From JAIOPA01 sp964655175 (GTDB lineage Bacteria > Eisenbacteria > RBG-16-71-46): a stretch of DNA of 64,000 nt. Every line of letters starts with the position of its first letter. Position 1 is the stretch's first letter. The stretch covers positions 24,971 through 88,970 of the forward strand of contig CAZZLY010000003.1 of assembly GCA_964655175.1 (NCBI GenBank). Direction: 5' to 3'. The notes beneath the pieces are model-generated. The model saw only the letters and a list, made by a program, of their open reading frames with translations, did no database searches and was not told the DNA's origin. Positions 1-8,525 of the stretch are shown in pieces. The translations under genes were made by a program, and so were the position numbers.

Positions 1-1779
1 GACATCTTCGAGGACAGCGTCGATCCGGTCGCGCTGCGGGACTACGTGCGCGACGCGGCGCAGGTCGTCACCGTGAGCCGCTTCAACGTCGAGTTCCTGG
101 AGCGCACCCATGGACGGCGCGCGTCGCTCGTCTACAACGGGCTGCCGCTCGAGTCGTTCCCGTACAGCGCGCCGCGGGACCGCGCCCCGGTCGTGCTCGC
201 GGTGGGCCGTCTCATCGCGAAGAAGGGCTTCGCCGATCTCATCGAGGCGGCGGCGATCCTGGCGCGCGAGGGCGTGTCGTTCCGCTGCGACGTCGTGGGC
301 GAGGGCGAGGAACGCGAGGCACTGGCGGCGCGCATCGCGGCGCACGGCCTCGCCGATCGCGTACGACTGTGGGGTGCCCGCTCGCCCGAACAGGTGCGGG
401 CGCACATGCGCGAGGCCGCCGTGCTCGCGGCACCGTGCGTGGTGGCCGCCGACGGCGATCGTGACGGCCTGCCCACGGTGCTGCTCGAGGCCATGGCGCT
501 CGGCACGCCGTGCGTGGGGACCGACGTCACCGGCATCCCCGAGGCGATCACCGACGGCGTGACCGGCCGGATCGTGGCGCAGCACGACCCGACCGCCCTC
601 GCGGCCGCGCTGCGCGCGCTGCTCGCCGACGCGGGTGAACGCGTGCGTCTCGCCGAGGCGGCGCGTGCGCTCGTCGAGCGACGATTCTCGAGCGCGGCCA
701 ACACGCGACGCCTGCGCGCGCTGTGGGGCGCACAGCCGTTGCGCGTGCTGTTCCGCGTCTACAATCGCCGTGGACTGGGGCATTGGATGCGCGGGCTGAA
801 CATCGCGCGCGAGCTGCTCGCACTGGAACCGGCCACCGAGGTGCGGTTCCTCACGCGGTCCGAGCCGCCGTTCCCGATCGACGATGCCCGCATCCGTCAT
901 CAGGTGGCCGAGGATCCCGCGACGCTGGATGCGCTGCCCCCGGAACTGGCGGCGTTCGCCCCCGACGTGGTGGTGGACGACACGATGCCGCCGACCCGAC
1001 TCACCGAGGAGGGCGCACGCCACGTGTTCGTCATGCGCCGTTGCGCCGACGAGCGGCAGGCGCAGGTGTTCGCGCATCCGCAGGTCGCCGCCATGGACGC
1101 GATCGTGGTGCCGCACACGCGCGAGGGATTCGGGCACGAGCTGCCGTCCCCGCTCGAGCCGCGCACGACGTTCGTGGGACCCATCGCGCGCCGCGCCTCG
1201 GCCGAGCGCACCGCGGCGCTGCGCGCGCGTCTGGGACTCGTCGACAGGGGCTTCACCCTGGTCTCGACGCCGGGCGGCGGCGGTTTCGCCGACGACGTGG
1301 CGCACTTCGTGGCGGTGGCGCGCGCCGCGCACGCGCGACTGGCGGGGCTCGTGCGCGGCTTCCGGCACGTGCTCGTGCTGGGGCCCAACGCGACGCTCGC
1401 GGTCGAGCCGGTGGACGACGCCATGATCGTGCTCGCGAGCGAGCCCGAGATGGCGAGCCTGCTCGCGAGCGCCGACGCCGTGCTGTCCGCGGGCGGCTAC
1501 AACAGCGTGAGCGAGATCCGGCTCGAGCGCCGTCCGGCGTTCTTCCTGCCCGGGCATCGCACGCACGACGATCAGCGCCAGCGGGTCGCCGAACTCGCCG
1601 AGCGCGGCCTCGCCGAGGTGCTGCCGACCGACGACGTCGCGGCGGCGGCGGAGCACCTCGCGGCGGCCTGTCTCGCGCCCGAACGGCTGGCCGCCATGCA
1701 CGCGGCCTACGCGCACGACGACTTCGCGACCGGCAATCGTCGGGCCGCCGAGACCGTGCTGAGGTGCGCGCGATGCTGA
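1..1779 (+). CDS. Two-domain glycosyltransferase (GT4 plus MurG/GT28-like), 5' end outside window
   Basis: The reading frame is open from the first base of the window, so the gene starts upstream; the first in-window start codon (GTG at 46) is unlikely to be the true start. The first about 240 codons match the C-terminal half of a GT4 enzyme: VLAVGRLIAKKGF, VVGEGEE and the donor-site stretch DGLPTVLLEAMALG with the usual E-x7-E spacing region. From about codon 247 a second glycosyltransferase-like domain follows: GLGHWMRGLNIA is a G-x-GH acceptor-side loop, and SAGGYNSVSE (about codon 497) is the GT28/MurG donor-site signature. It probably transfers sugars in envelope glycan or glycolipid synthesis at the cytoplasmic face. 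Its stop overlaps the start of the next gene, so the two are translationally coupled. Domain calls are fairly firm; the substrate is unknown. Confidence 0.85.
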   Translation, partial: DIFEDSVDPVALRDYVRDAAQVVTVSRFNVEFLERTHGRRASLVYNGLPLESFPYSAPRDRAPVVLAVGRLIAKKGFADLIEAAAILAREGVSFRCDVVGEGEEREALAARIAAHGLADRVRLWGARSPEQVRAHMREAAVLAAPCVVAADGDRDGLPTVLLEAMALGTPCVGTDVTGIPEAITDGVTGRIVAQHDPTALAAALRALLADAGERVRLAEAARALVERRFSSAANTRRLRALWGAQPLRVLFRVYNRRGLGHWMRGLNIARELLALEPATEVRFLTRSEPPFPIDDARIRHQVAEDPATLDALPPELAAFAPDVVVDDTMPPTRLTEEGARHVFVMRRCADERQAQVFAHPQVAAMDAIVVPHTREGFGHELPSPLEPRTTFVGPIARRASAERTAALRARLGLVDRGFTLVSTPGGGGFADDVAHFVAVARAAHARLAGLVRGFRHVLVLGPNATLAVEPVDDAMIVLASEPEMASLLASADAVLSAGGYNSVSEIRLERRPAFFLPGHRTHDDQRQRVAELAERGLAEVLPTDDVAAAAEHLAAACLAPERLAAMHAAYAHDDFATGNRRAAETVLRCARC

Positions 1780-2636
1780 ACGACCGCATCTTCGGTTCGG
1801 GCGGGGAACTCGCGGAGCGCCATCCGGGGCCGTGGGTGCCGCGCATGCTCGACGCCTCGCCCGAGGGCCGCGCCGTCGTCGAATGGCGGCAGGGCGATCG
1901 CGTGCTCATCGCCAAGCTGCGTCCCGATGGCGGAGGGGCCGCGCAGCTCGCGTTGTTGCGCCAGTTGCACGCGTCCGCCACCGCGACGCTGCGCGTCCCC
2001 GAGCCCATCACGTGGCTCGAGGCCTCGCGCGCGCTGGTGACCGGTGCCGCGAGCGGCGCGTCGTGCCGTCATGCCGATCCGTTGCAGGACTCCGCGGTGT
2101 TCGAGCGCATCGGTCGTGCGCTGGCGGAGTTCCATGCACTCGCCGTGGTGCCGGGGCCCGCCAAGCGACTCGAGGACCACATCGAGGAGTTGATCCGACC
2201 CGCGCCGCGCGTGCTCGCCGCCGCGCTGCCGCAGTACGCGGTGCGCATCACGCGCGCACTCGCACGTCTGGAGGAGGAGAGCGCGGAGTGGGGGCTGATC
2301 CCGGTGACGCCGCTGCATCGCGACTTCCATCTGCGACAGCTCTTCGACGACGGCGTGCACGTCACCGTGATCGATTGGGACGATGCCGCATCGGGGGACC
2401 CCGCCTTCGACGTGGGTTACTTCACGGCGTATCTGCGGTCGCACCTCTCGAGCGAGGCCGCCGCCGTCGGGATCGACGCGTTCCGGCGCGGCTACGGGGG
2501 CAACGCGTCGTTGTGGGCGCGCGTCCCCGTGTACGAGCGCTTCAACGCACTGCGCCGCGCGTGCCGCCGGTTCCGTCTCCAGGACAACGGCTGGCAGCGC
2601 GAACTCGAGGCGATGTTCGCGCGTCTCGAGGACTGA
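1773..2636 (+). CDS. Aminoglycoside phosphotransferase (APH)-fold kinase
   Basis: A 287-residue protein of the APH/choline kinase fold. It has the Brenner catalytic motif LHRDFHLRQL (about residue 181), followed by VIDWDDAASGDPAFD (about residue 200), whose first Asp binds Mg-ATP. ATG at 1773 was chosen because it overlaps the preceding stop by 7 bases and the N-terminus then begins at the N-lobe. Such kinases next to glycosyltransferases often phosphorylate sugars or other small hydroxyl compounds, so a role in the same glycan pathway is inferred rather than antibiotic resistance. The substrate cannot be read from the sequence. Confidence 0.8.
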   Translation: MLNDRIFGSGGELAERHPGPWVPRMLDASPEGRAVVEWRQGDRVLIAKLRPDGGGAAQLALLRQLHASATATLRVPEPITWLEASRALVTGAASGASCRHADPLQDSAVFERIGRALAEFHALAVVPGPAKRLEDHIEELIRPAPRVLAAALPQYAVRITRALARLEEESAEWGLIPVTPLHRDFHLRQLFDDGVHVTVIDWDDAASGDPAFDVGYFTAYLRSHLSSEAAAVGIDAFRRGYGGNASLWARVPVYERFNALRRACRRFRLQDNGWQRELEAMFARLED

Positions 2637-3351
2637 GACGTCGTTCGCGGCGAGACGCGTCCGAGGCGGTGCGTGGGAGAGCGCAGGTCGTGCCGTCGCG
2701 GTCACCTGCTATCGCGCACATCCACAGTCGGTTGAACGCTCCGCCCGCGCCGACGTGCGGCTTCGCGCTCGGGCGGTTCCACGCCCGGCGCATGACAACT
2801 CGGCGGGACTGGATGCCCCGGTGGAATGTGAAGTGGTACCGGGAAAGAAATGGCAATCCCGACATTTCGCTGGTGCCGCGACGCACTGGTGCCGATACTT
2901 CGCTGGCAAGTCGAGAAAAATTGGTTCCGCCGTCCACGGTGAACCTGTTCATTCTCGACCCCCTGTTCGAAGGTCGGAGGCGCGTCGCGCCGGAGTCGAT
3001 TCCGACCGAGCCGCATGGCAGCGTCGGGGGGCTGGTTCACCGGATCGGGCCGAGAGGATGGCTCAGCCTGGTCACGAACCGAGACCCCTGGCCTGCCAGA
3101 TCTTCCGCGGTCCGCCGCGAGGGACGTTCCGGTCGAGGTGACGCTGCGCCGCCCCGCGAGGGTGGTCGTGGATCCCCTGACGCCGAGACCGACGTTCCAC
3201 GCGCGGGCGCGGCGCCGATGCCGTGAGACGAGTCCCGCTGGCGCCCCGTTCGAGTCCCCGCGACTCACGGGACATCCCCCGACGCCAGCGACGGTCGCAG
3301 CCGACCGTGGGACCCGCGCTCACGGCATCGTTCGTTGGGGCGGCCGCGACT
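2637..3351. other. 715-bp region without a recognisable gene
   Basis: No frame here has convincing coding character, and the flanking genes converge on it. Roughly 2800-2960 is visibly richer in A/T than the surroundings. It holds three spaced copies of CTGG (CTGGTGCCG at 2870 and 2886, CTGGC at 2903; 16- and 17-base steps). It could hold a small RNA, a decayed gene or foreign DNA; nothing seen decides between these. Confidence 0.5.
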
Positions 3352-3900
3352 TCAGCGCGGCGTCCGACACCAGGTCGCGAACGTCGCGAGATCGGCACGC
3401 AGTCGCTCGCGCGTGCGCTCGTCGGCGAGCGAGCCATCGGCCGCGAAGGCCTGGCCCGCGTTCGACAGGCAGAACTCGTGGCCCGGCAGCATGCGCATGC
3501 CGACCGCGTACAGCGTCGGCAGCCACGCCTGATGCGCTCGCACGCCGCCCATGCCGCCGGGCGAGGCGCTCAGCAGCAGCACCGGCCGACCGCGCAGCGG
3601 CGAATCCGCACCCCGCGACACCCAGTCGAGCGCGTTCTTGAGCACGCCGGGCACGCCGTGGTTGTACTCGGGCGTCGAGATCACGACGCCGTCGGCCGCA
3701 CGGATGGCCTCGCGCAGCGCCACGACGCCCGCCGGCAGCCCCTGCGCCTCGACGTCGCCATCGTAGAGCGGCACGTCGTGCACGGTGCGCACCGTGAGCG
3801 TGACCGAGGGCGGCACGAGCGACGTCGCCGCGCGCAGCAGTGCCGTGTTGTGCGAACCGGCGCGCAGGCTGCCGGACAATCCGAGGAGCGCGAGCGACAC
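3352..3900 (-). CDS. NADPH-dependent FMN reductase (flavodoxin-like)
   Basis: A 182-residue flavodoxin-fold reductase. GLSGSLRAGSHN near the N-terminus is the FMN-phosphate loop. STPEYNHGVPGVLKNALDW (about residues 72-90) is the family signature found in SsuE/ArsH/azoreductase-type enzymes that reduce FMN or quinones with NAD(P)H. The GTG at 3900 was chosen because it places the FMN loop at residue 6 and follows GGAGGT (3904-3909), although the spacing of 3 bases is short. The frame stays open further upstream but without a better start. It diverges from the membrane protein at 3998. Confidence 0.88.
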   Translation of the reverse strand: MSLALLGLSGSLRAGSHNTALLRAATSLVPPSVTLTVRTVHDVPLYDGDVEAQGLPAGVVALREAIRAADGVVISTPEYNHGVPGVLKNALDWVSRGADSPLRGRPVLLLSASPGGMGGVRAHQAWLPTLYAVGMRMLPGHEFCLSNAGQAFAADGSLADERTRERLRADLATFATWCRTPR

Positions 3901-3931
3901 GTGACCTCCGTGGGGATGGGGTGGAGCGGAC

Positions 3932-3937
3932 AGTCTA
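3932..3937 (-). promoter_or_regulatory. Candidate -10 box for the FMN reductase
   Basis: TAGACT on the minus strand, about 30 bases upstream of the GTG at 3900. It matches the recurrent TAGNCT pattern seen ahead of many genes here. No clear -35 box was found. Confidence 0.4.
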
Positions 3938-3984
3938 GGCCATCGCGGGGCCTCGTGCGCTCGCCGCGGGCGCACCCCGCGCGC

Positions 3985-3990
3985 TAGACT
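3985..3990 (+). promoter_or_regulatory. Candidate -10 box giving a leaderless mRNA
   Basis: TAGACT followed by exactly 7 bases and then the ATG at 3998. Transcription would start at or beside the A of the start codon. No Shine-Dalgarno sequence precedes the ATG, which fits a leaderless message. The -35 region is not recognisable. Confidence 0.5.
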
Positions 3991-3997
3991 CGCGCGC

Positions 3998-5878
3998 ATG
4001 TCCGCGCGTCCCCGTAAAGCCCCCCGGCCCGCTTCCGACGCCGTCGCCCCGGTCCCGCCCGTGCGACCGGCGCTCGCGCGCGATCCCTGGCTGCTCGCGA
4101 TCGTGATCGCGCTCGTGCTGCTGATCGCGCGCGCATGGGGGGCGCCGCTCGGCGAACCGGTCGCGGACGACTTCGACCATCTGCATCACGTGCTGTTCTC
4201 GGGCTCGTGGTCGTGGTTCGACGGCGGCGGCTCGGCCTCGTTCTGGCGGCCGCTCGCCTACCAGGGCTGGTACGGTCTGTGGCACGACGTGATCCTGTCG
4301 CATCCGGGCGTGCTCGCGACCCTGCACGTGCTGCTGCTCGGCCTCGTCGCGGTGCTCGTGTACGACCTCGCGCGCGATCGGTTGAACGGGCCCGCCGCAG
4401 CGGTGGCGGCCACGTTCCCGCTGGGACTCGAGGCGACGCGCGCGCTCGTCACCGTGCCGGTGCACATCGTCGATCTGGGTCTCGTCGTGGCGTCGGGGCT
4501 GGCGTGGTGGGCGGCCGCGCGCGGTCGCTTCGCGCTCGCGCTCGTGGCGCTGCTCGCTGGGCTGTCGTGCAAGGAGACCGCGATCGTCACCGCACTGCTG
4601 CTGCCGTGGCTCGCACGCACCGACGACCGCCACCACCGGGTGCGTTGGATCGTGGGCGCGTGGTCGCTCGCGCTGGCGTGGGCGATCGCCTACGTCCTCG
4701 TGCGTCGCGGCATGGCGCTGGCGCTGCCGCACGGGCTCGAGGCGGGGCTCGGGCCCGCGATGCTCGGCGAGGGGGCGCGCTACGCCTGGGCGTTCGCGGG
4801 CACGCTGCGGGCGTGTGTCAGCCTGCCCATGACGCCGGTGGCGTGGGAGGGCGCGCTGGTCGGCGCGGGCGTGCTGCTGGTGGGGCTCGCCGGGTTGCGC
4901 TTCGCCACCGATGCCGCCGCGCGGGCGCGCTTCGCGGGCGTGCGCGGTCTCGTGCTCGTGGGGCTCGCATGGACGATCCTCGCCACGCTCACGCTGCTGC
5001 CCGTGCATCCGGTGTGGTCGCCGGAGCGCATCGTGTACACGAGCCTCGGCGCGGGCGTGGCGCTGGCCGCCCTGCTCGGGACCGCGCACCCCGCGCTGCT
5101 CGTGATCCTGGTGGCGCTGCGCGTCACCACGTTCGTGCTCGCGCCCGTGGCGCCGACGGCGATCACGCGGCTCGCCCCCGAGCGCGGCGCGTTCGTGGAC
5201 TTCGAGCGGCTCGCTCGCTTGCAGCGTCTGGCGCGCGAGGTGCGCACCGCGCTCGCGCGCGAGTATCCGGTGCTGCCGCACGGCGCGCGCATCGCATGGG
5301 TGCATCCGCCGCACGGTACCGACTACGCGCTCGGCGATCGCGCGCTGCAGGTGTGGCGGCGCGACTCGACCCTGCACTGGGTGCGCTGGGAGTCGCTCGA
5401 CGAGGCGGGCGCGCACGCGTTGGCCGGCGCGCTCGAGTTCCGCGAGGACGCCACGCCGCCGATCCGGCGCGTGGCGCCGGGTGCGATCGAGGAACTGTTC
5501 GCGGCCGCGCGCTTGCAGCGTGCGGGCCGCACCGCCGAGGCGCTCACGCGGCTGGCGCGCGCGGACTCCCTGCAGACCGATCGCGAGGCGCTGCACATCC
5601 GCGCCCGCATCGTCGGCTACGAGGCGTGGCTGCTGGGGCAGAGCGACCGGCTGCCCGAGGCCGAGGCGCGCGCGCACGAGGCGCTCTTACTCTCGGATCA
5701 GGAGGCGGAAGCGCACCTGACGCTCGCCGCCGTCCTGCAGACACGCGGCGAATGGGACGCGTCCCTGGCCCACCTCGACAGCGTGCTGACGTGGTACCCC
5801 GGGTTCCGCAAGGCGCTCGACCTGCAGGCGTTCGTGCGCGATCGCCGCGCGGCGGTGGCGGCGGGTGCTCGTCCGTGA
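3998..5878 (+). CDS. Multi-pass GT-C glycosyltransferase-like protein with C-terminal TPR repeats
   Basis: A 626-residue protein. A short basic N-terminus leads into about ten hydrophobic helices (residues 28-400). After the first helix comes a loop containing EPVADDFDH, then FWRPLAYQ, the kind of acidic loop seen in GT-C enzymes (PMT/TMTC class) that use polyprenyl-phosphate sugars. The last about 150 residues are soluble and contain TPR-like helices (AEARAHEALLLSDQEAEAHL, then a second repeat). This is the layout of TMTC-type O-mannosyltransferases. It probably glycosylates lipids or proteins on the outer face of the inner membrane. The P450 gene follows after 34 bases. The reaction is inferred from architecture only. 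Confidence 0.7.
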   Translation: MSARPRKAPRPASDAVAPVPPVRPALARDPWLLAIVIALVLLIARAWGAPLGEPVADDFDHLHHVLFSGSWSWFDGGGSASFWRPLAYQGWYGLWHDVILSHPGVLATLHVLLLGLVAVLVYDLARDRLNGPAAAVAATFPLGLEATRALVTVPVHIVDLGLVVASGLAWWAAARGRFALALVALLAGLSCKETAIVTALLLPWLARTDDRHHRVRWIVGAWSLALAWAIAYVLVRRGMALALPHGLEAGLGPAMLGEGARYAWAFAGTLRACVSLPMTPVAWEGALVGAGVLLVGLAGLRFATDAAARARFAGVRGLVLVGLAWTILATLTLLPVHPVWSPERIVYTSLGAGVALAALLGTAHPALLVILVALRVTTFVLAPVAPTAITRLAPERGAFVDFERLARLQRLAREVRTALAREYPVLPHGARIAWVHPPHGTDYALGDRALQVWRRDSTLHWVRWESLDEAGAHALAGALEFREDATPPIRRVAPGAIEELFAAARLQRAGRTAEALTRLARADSLQTDREALHIRARIVGYEAWLLGQSDRLPEAEARAHEALLLSDQEAEAHLTLAAVLQTRGEWDASLAHLDSVLTWYPGFRKALDLQAFVRDRRAAVAAGARP

Positions 5879-5912
5879 CGCACGCGCGTGGCGCGTCCCG
5901 GTCGCGGGGCGC

Positions 5913-7178
5913 ATGATGGCGAGCATGAGCTCCCTGCCGATCCCGCCCTCGGGGCGTTACGACGCGACCACGCGCACGCTCGATCTGGACCCGCGCGACC
6001 CCGCGTTCGTCGCCGACCCGTACGCCGCCTACGCGGCGCTGCATGCGGTCGGCGGCGTGTTCCGTTGGGCGCAGTACGAGCACTGGTGCTTCGCCCGGCA
6101 CGAGGACGTGAGCGCGTTGCTGCGCGATCCCCGGCTCGGGCGGCAGATCACGCACAAGCATTCGCGCGAATCCCTCGGTTGGCCCGAGCCGAGCGCGCAC
6201 CTCGAGGCGTTCACGCGCTACGAGGCGAACGCGCTGCTCGAGCTCGAGCCCCCGGCGCACACGCGCATGCGCATGCTCGTCAACCGGCCGTTCCTGTCGC
6301 GCGTGAACGAGGCGCTGCGGCCACGCATCGCCGCGCTCGCGCACGCCGCGATCGATCGGTTCGCCGGGCGTGGCACGGTCGAGCTGCTCGAGCACTACGC
6401 CACGCCGATCCCGGTGCAGGTGATCTGCGATCTGCTGGGCGCACCGCTCGATCGCGTGCCCGATCTGTTGCGTTGGTCGCACGACATGGTGGCCATGTAC
6501 CAGGCGCGTCGCGACGCCGAGGTCGAGCGGCGCGCGGTCGAGGCCACGCAGGCGTTCTCGGCGTTCGTGCGCGAGTTGTACGCCGCACGTGCGCGCGACC
6601 CGCGCGAGGACCTGCTCACCGCGCTCCTGGCGAGCGAGGTGGGCGACGATCGGCTGAGCGATCCCGAGCGCGTCTCGACCGCGATGCTGTTCCTGATCGC
6701 CGGGCACGAGGCGACCGTGCACGCGATCGCCAACGGCGTGCGGGCATTGCTCGAGGCGGGGATCGATCCGGCGGTCGCGTTCGCCGACGCGGACGCCACC
6801 GCGCGCACGGTGGAGGAGGTGCTGCGGTTCGACACGCCGCTGCACCTGTTCACGCGCTACGTGCTCGAGCCGTGCACGATCCACGGCGTCGCGTTCGCGC
6901 CCGGGGACAAGGTGGGCCTGCTGCTCGGGGCCGCCGATCACGATCCGGTGCGCTTCCCCGAACCGCGTCGGTTCGAGCCCGCACGCACGCCGAATCCGCA
7001 CCTGTCGTTCGGCGGTGGCATCCACTTCTGCGTCGGCGCCCCACTCGCGCGACTCGAACTGCAGGTCGTGCTGCCGGCGCTGTTCGAGCGCCTGCCGGGC
7101 TTGTCCCTGGCGTCGCCGCCGCGCTGGCGCGACACCTACCACTTCCGCGGACTCGAGCGACTCGACCTGCGCTGGTGA
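5913..7178 (+). CDS. Cytochrome P450
   Basis: A 421-residue soluble P450. It shows the I-helix oxygen-binding motif AGHEAT (about residue 263), the K-helix ExxR as EEVLRF (about 301), and the haem loop FGGGIHFCVGAPLARLE with the haem-ligand Cys at about residue 373. Length and sequence resemble bacterial class I CYPs that need a separate ferredoxin and reductase; neither is encoded nearby. ATG codons at 5913, 5916 and 5925 are all possible starts. The substrate cannot be inferred; no biosynthetic cluster surrounds it. Its end nearly meets the convergent HDOD gene. Confidence 0.93.
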   Translation: MMASMSSLPIPPSGRYDATTRTLDLDPRDPAFVADPYAAYAALHAVGGVFRWAQYEHWCFARHEDVSALLRDPRLGRQITHKHSRESLGWPEPSAHLEAFTRYEANALLELEPPAHTRMRMLVNRPFLSRVNEALRPRIAALAHAAIDRFAGRGTVELLEHYATPIPVQVICDLLGAPLDRVPDLLRWSHDMVAMYQARRDAEVERRAVEATQAFSAFVRELYAARARDPREDLLTALLASEVGDDRLSDPERVSTAMLFLIAGHEATVHAIANGVRALLEAGIDPAVAFADADATARTVEEVLRFDTPLHLFTRYVLEPCTIHGVAFAPGDKVGLLLGAADHDPVRFPEPRRFEPARTPNPHLSFGGGIHFCVGAPLARLELQVVLPALFERLPGLSLASPPRWRDTYHFRGLERLDLRW

Positions 7179-7187
7179 GGTCGTCGT

Positions 7188-8312
7188 TCACGCCACCGCG
7201 AGCGCATCGGCCTCGTGGTGGGTGAACCGCAGTGCGCCCTCGGTGGCGTGGTGACAGGCCCGCTGCAGCGTCTCGGCGTCCAGCACCAGCCCGCCGCGGG
7301 CGATCCACTCGTGCGCGTCACCACGCGTGCCGCTCGCGATCGCGAGATCGGCGCGCTCGGCCACGAACAGCAGTTCCGAGGCCGCATGCGGCAGGTGCGG
7401 CGTGGTGCGGCGGTGATGATCGGCCACCGCGGCCGCCAGATCGGGATCGAGTCCCCAGTGCAACAGCGCCAGCCCACCGAGCGGCTCGTGCAACTCGCCC
7501 AGCATTCGCCGCAACAGCGAGAACGGCAGCGGTGAGGCGGTCCGCGTGCGCCGCCGGCGTTCCGAGATCGTGTCGAACAGCACCAACTTGCCGGCGTCGT
7601 GCAGCAGCCCGAGCAGGTACGCGGCCTCGGGATCGAGGGCGAAGCCGCGCGCGAGTTCGCGCGCGATCGAGGCGGTCCGCGTCAGGTGCAGCCAGACCTG
7701 CGACGTCATGGCCTCGCACGCGCCGCCCGGCCGGCACAGCGTGTGGTGCAGCGTGTGCTTGAGGATCACCGCTTCCGCTCCCGACGAGCCCGTGCGCTGC
7801 AGCGCCTCGTGCAACGAGTCCACCTCGGTGTCGCCGACGCGGTACCAGACCGAGTTCGCCATGCGCATGAGCCCTTCGGCGAGCGAGGGATCGCGCTCGA
7901 ACGCGTCCGCGACGTCCTGCAGGTTGGACAACGGGTGACGCGCCAGCCGCAGCGCGCGCTGCGCCGCGGTCGGGATCGGTCGCAGCGTGTGATCGTCCGC
8001 ATGGACCACGCGATCGAGCACCGCGCGCACCTCGTCGGTGTGCGCGCCGCGGCCCAGGTCGGCCGCGATGGCGCGCGCGCGTTCGGCGAGTGTGGCCCGC
8101 AGGTGACGGCGCAGTGTCGCGCGGTAGCGGTCGCGCGCGGATTCGACCGCCTCGGCGGACACCGTGGGGACGATCGCGGGCGGCATGAACGCGGATTCGG
8201 GACTGGGGGCTCGCAAGGGCGTGCGGGGCGAGTCCGTGGCCATGGGCGCGACGGGGGCGACCGGGCCGATAAGGGTGGCGGGTCGGATCAGGCGGCGGAA
8301 CCAACCGAACAT
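7188..8312 (-). CDS. HDOD-domain signalling protein
   Basis: A 374-residue protein. A Pro-rich N-terminal stretch (to about 55) is followed by helical HDOD sequence. TLRPIPTAAQRALRLARHP and LQDVADAFERDPSLAEGLMR are typical of the domain entry, and LLGLLHDAGKLVLFD keeps the HD pair. HDOD proteins act in bacterial stress, motility and second-messenger signalling, generally without proven hydrolase activity. The start ATG at 8312 (MFGWFRRLI) has GGAG about 6 bases upstream and avoids running into the divergent gene's promoter. Confidence 0.85.
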   Translation of the reverse strand: MFGWFRRLIRPATLIGPVAPVAPMATDSPRTPLRAPSPESAFMPPAIVPTVSAEAVESARDRYRATLRRHLRATLAERARAIAADLGRGAHTDEVRAVLDRVVHADDHTLRPIPTAAQRALRLARHPLSNLQDVADAFERDPSLAEGLMRMANSVWYRVGDTEVDSLHEALQRTGSSGAEAVILKHTLHHTLCRPGGACEAMTSQVWLHLTRTASIARELARGFALDPEAAYLLGLLHDAGKLVLFDTISERRRRTRTASPLPFSLLRRMLGELHEPLGGLALLHWGLDPDLAAAVADHHRRTTPHLPHAASELLFVAERADLAIASGTRGDAHEWIARGGLVLDAETLQRACHHATEGALRFTHHEADALAVA

Positions 8313-8418
8313 GGGCGCTCCGAGGGTGGGGGCGGCGCGAGGCTGCGGGGATTCGAGGAGTCTCGGTCGGCGCGGGCGTTCCGTGAGGGCGACGGGTTGC
8401 CCGGGCCCGCCGCAGGGC

Positions 8419-8447
8419 TGGACGCTGCGCGGGCGAGCCCCTAGTTT
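8419..8447 (+). promoter_or_regulatory. Candidate promoter for the SRPBCC gene
   Basis: TGGACG (8419-8424), a 17-base spacer and TAGTTT (8442-8447), about 78 bases ahead of the ATG at 8526. It agrees with the window-wide TTGAC / TAGNNT pattern. Confidence 0.5.
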
Positions 8448-8525
8448 CCGCGCATCCCCCTCGTGCGGGAGGCCCCTCGGCGTGTTCCCTCGGGGTGGTC
8501 CCGCCGCCTCACGGAGCCGCCCGAC

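Noticed and set aside
1773..2636. Aminoglycoside resistance gene
   Set aside because: The fold is APH-like, but coupling to a glycosyltransferase and the absence of resistance context make a metabolic kinase more likely.
3935..5677. A 580-codon open frame on the minus strand opposite the GT-C/TPR gene
   Set aside because: It is rich in Arg, His, Gln and Glu with no domain, and mirrors a gene with clear helices and motifs. Long antisense frames are expected at this GC content; the same holds for similar frames opposite the ABC, Nramp and aminopeptidase genes.
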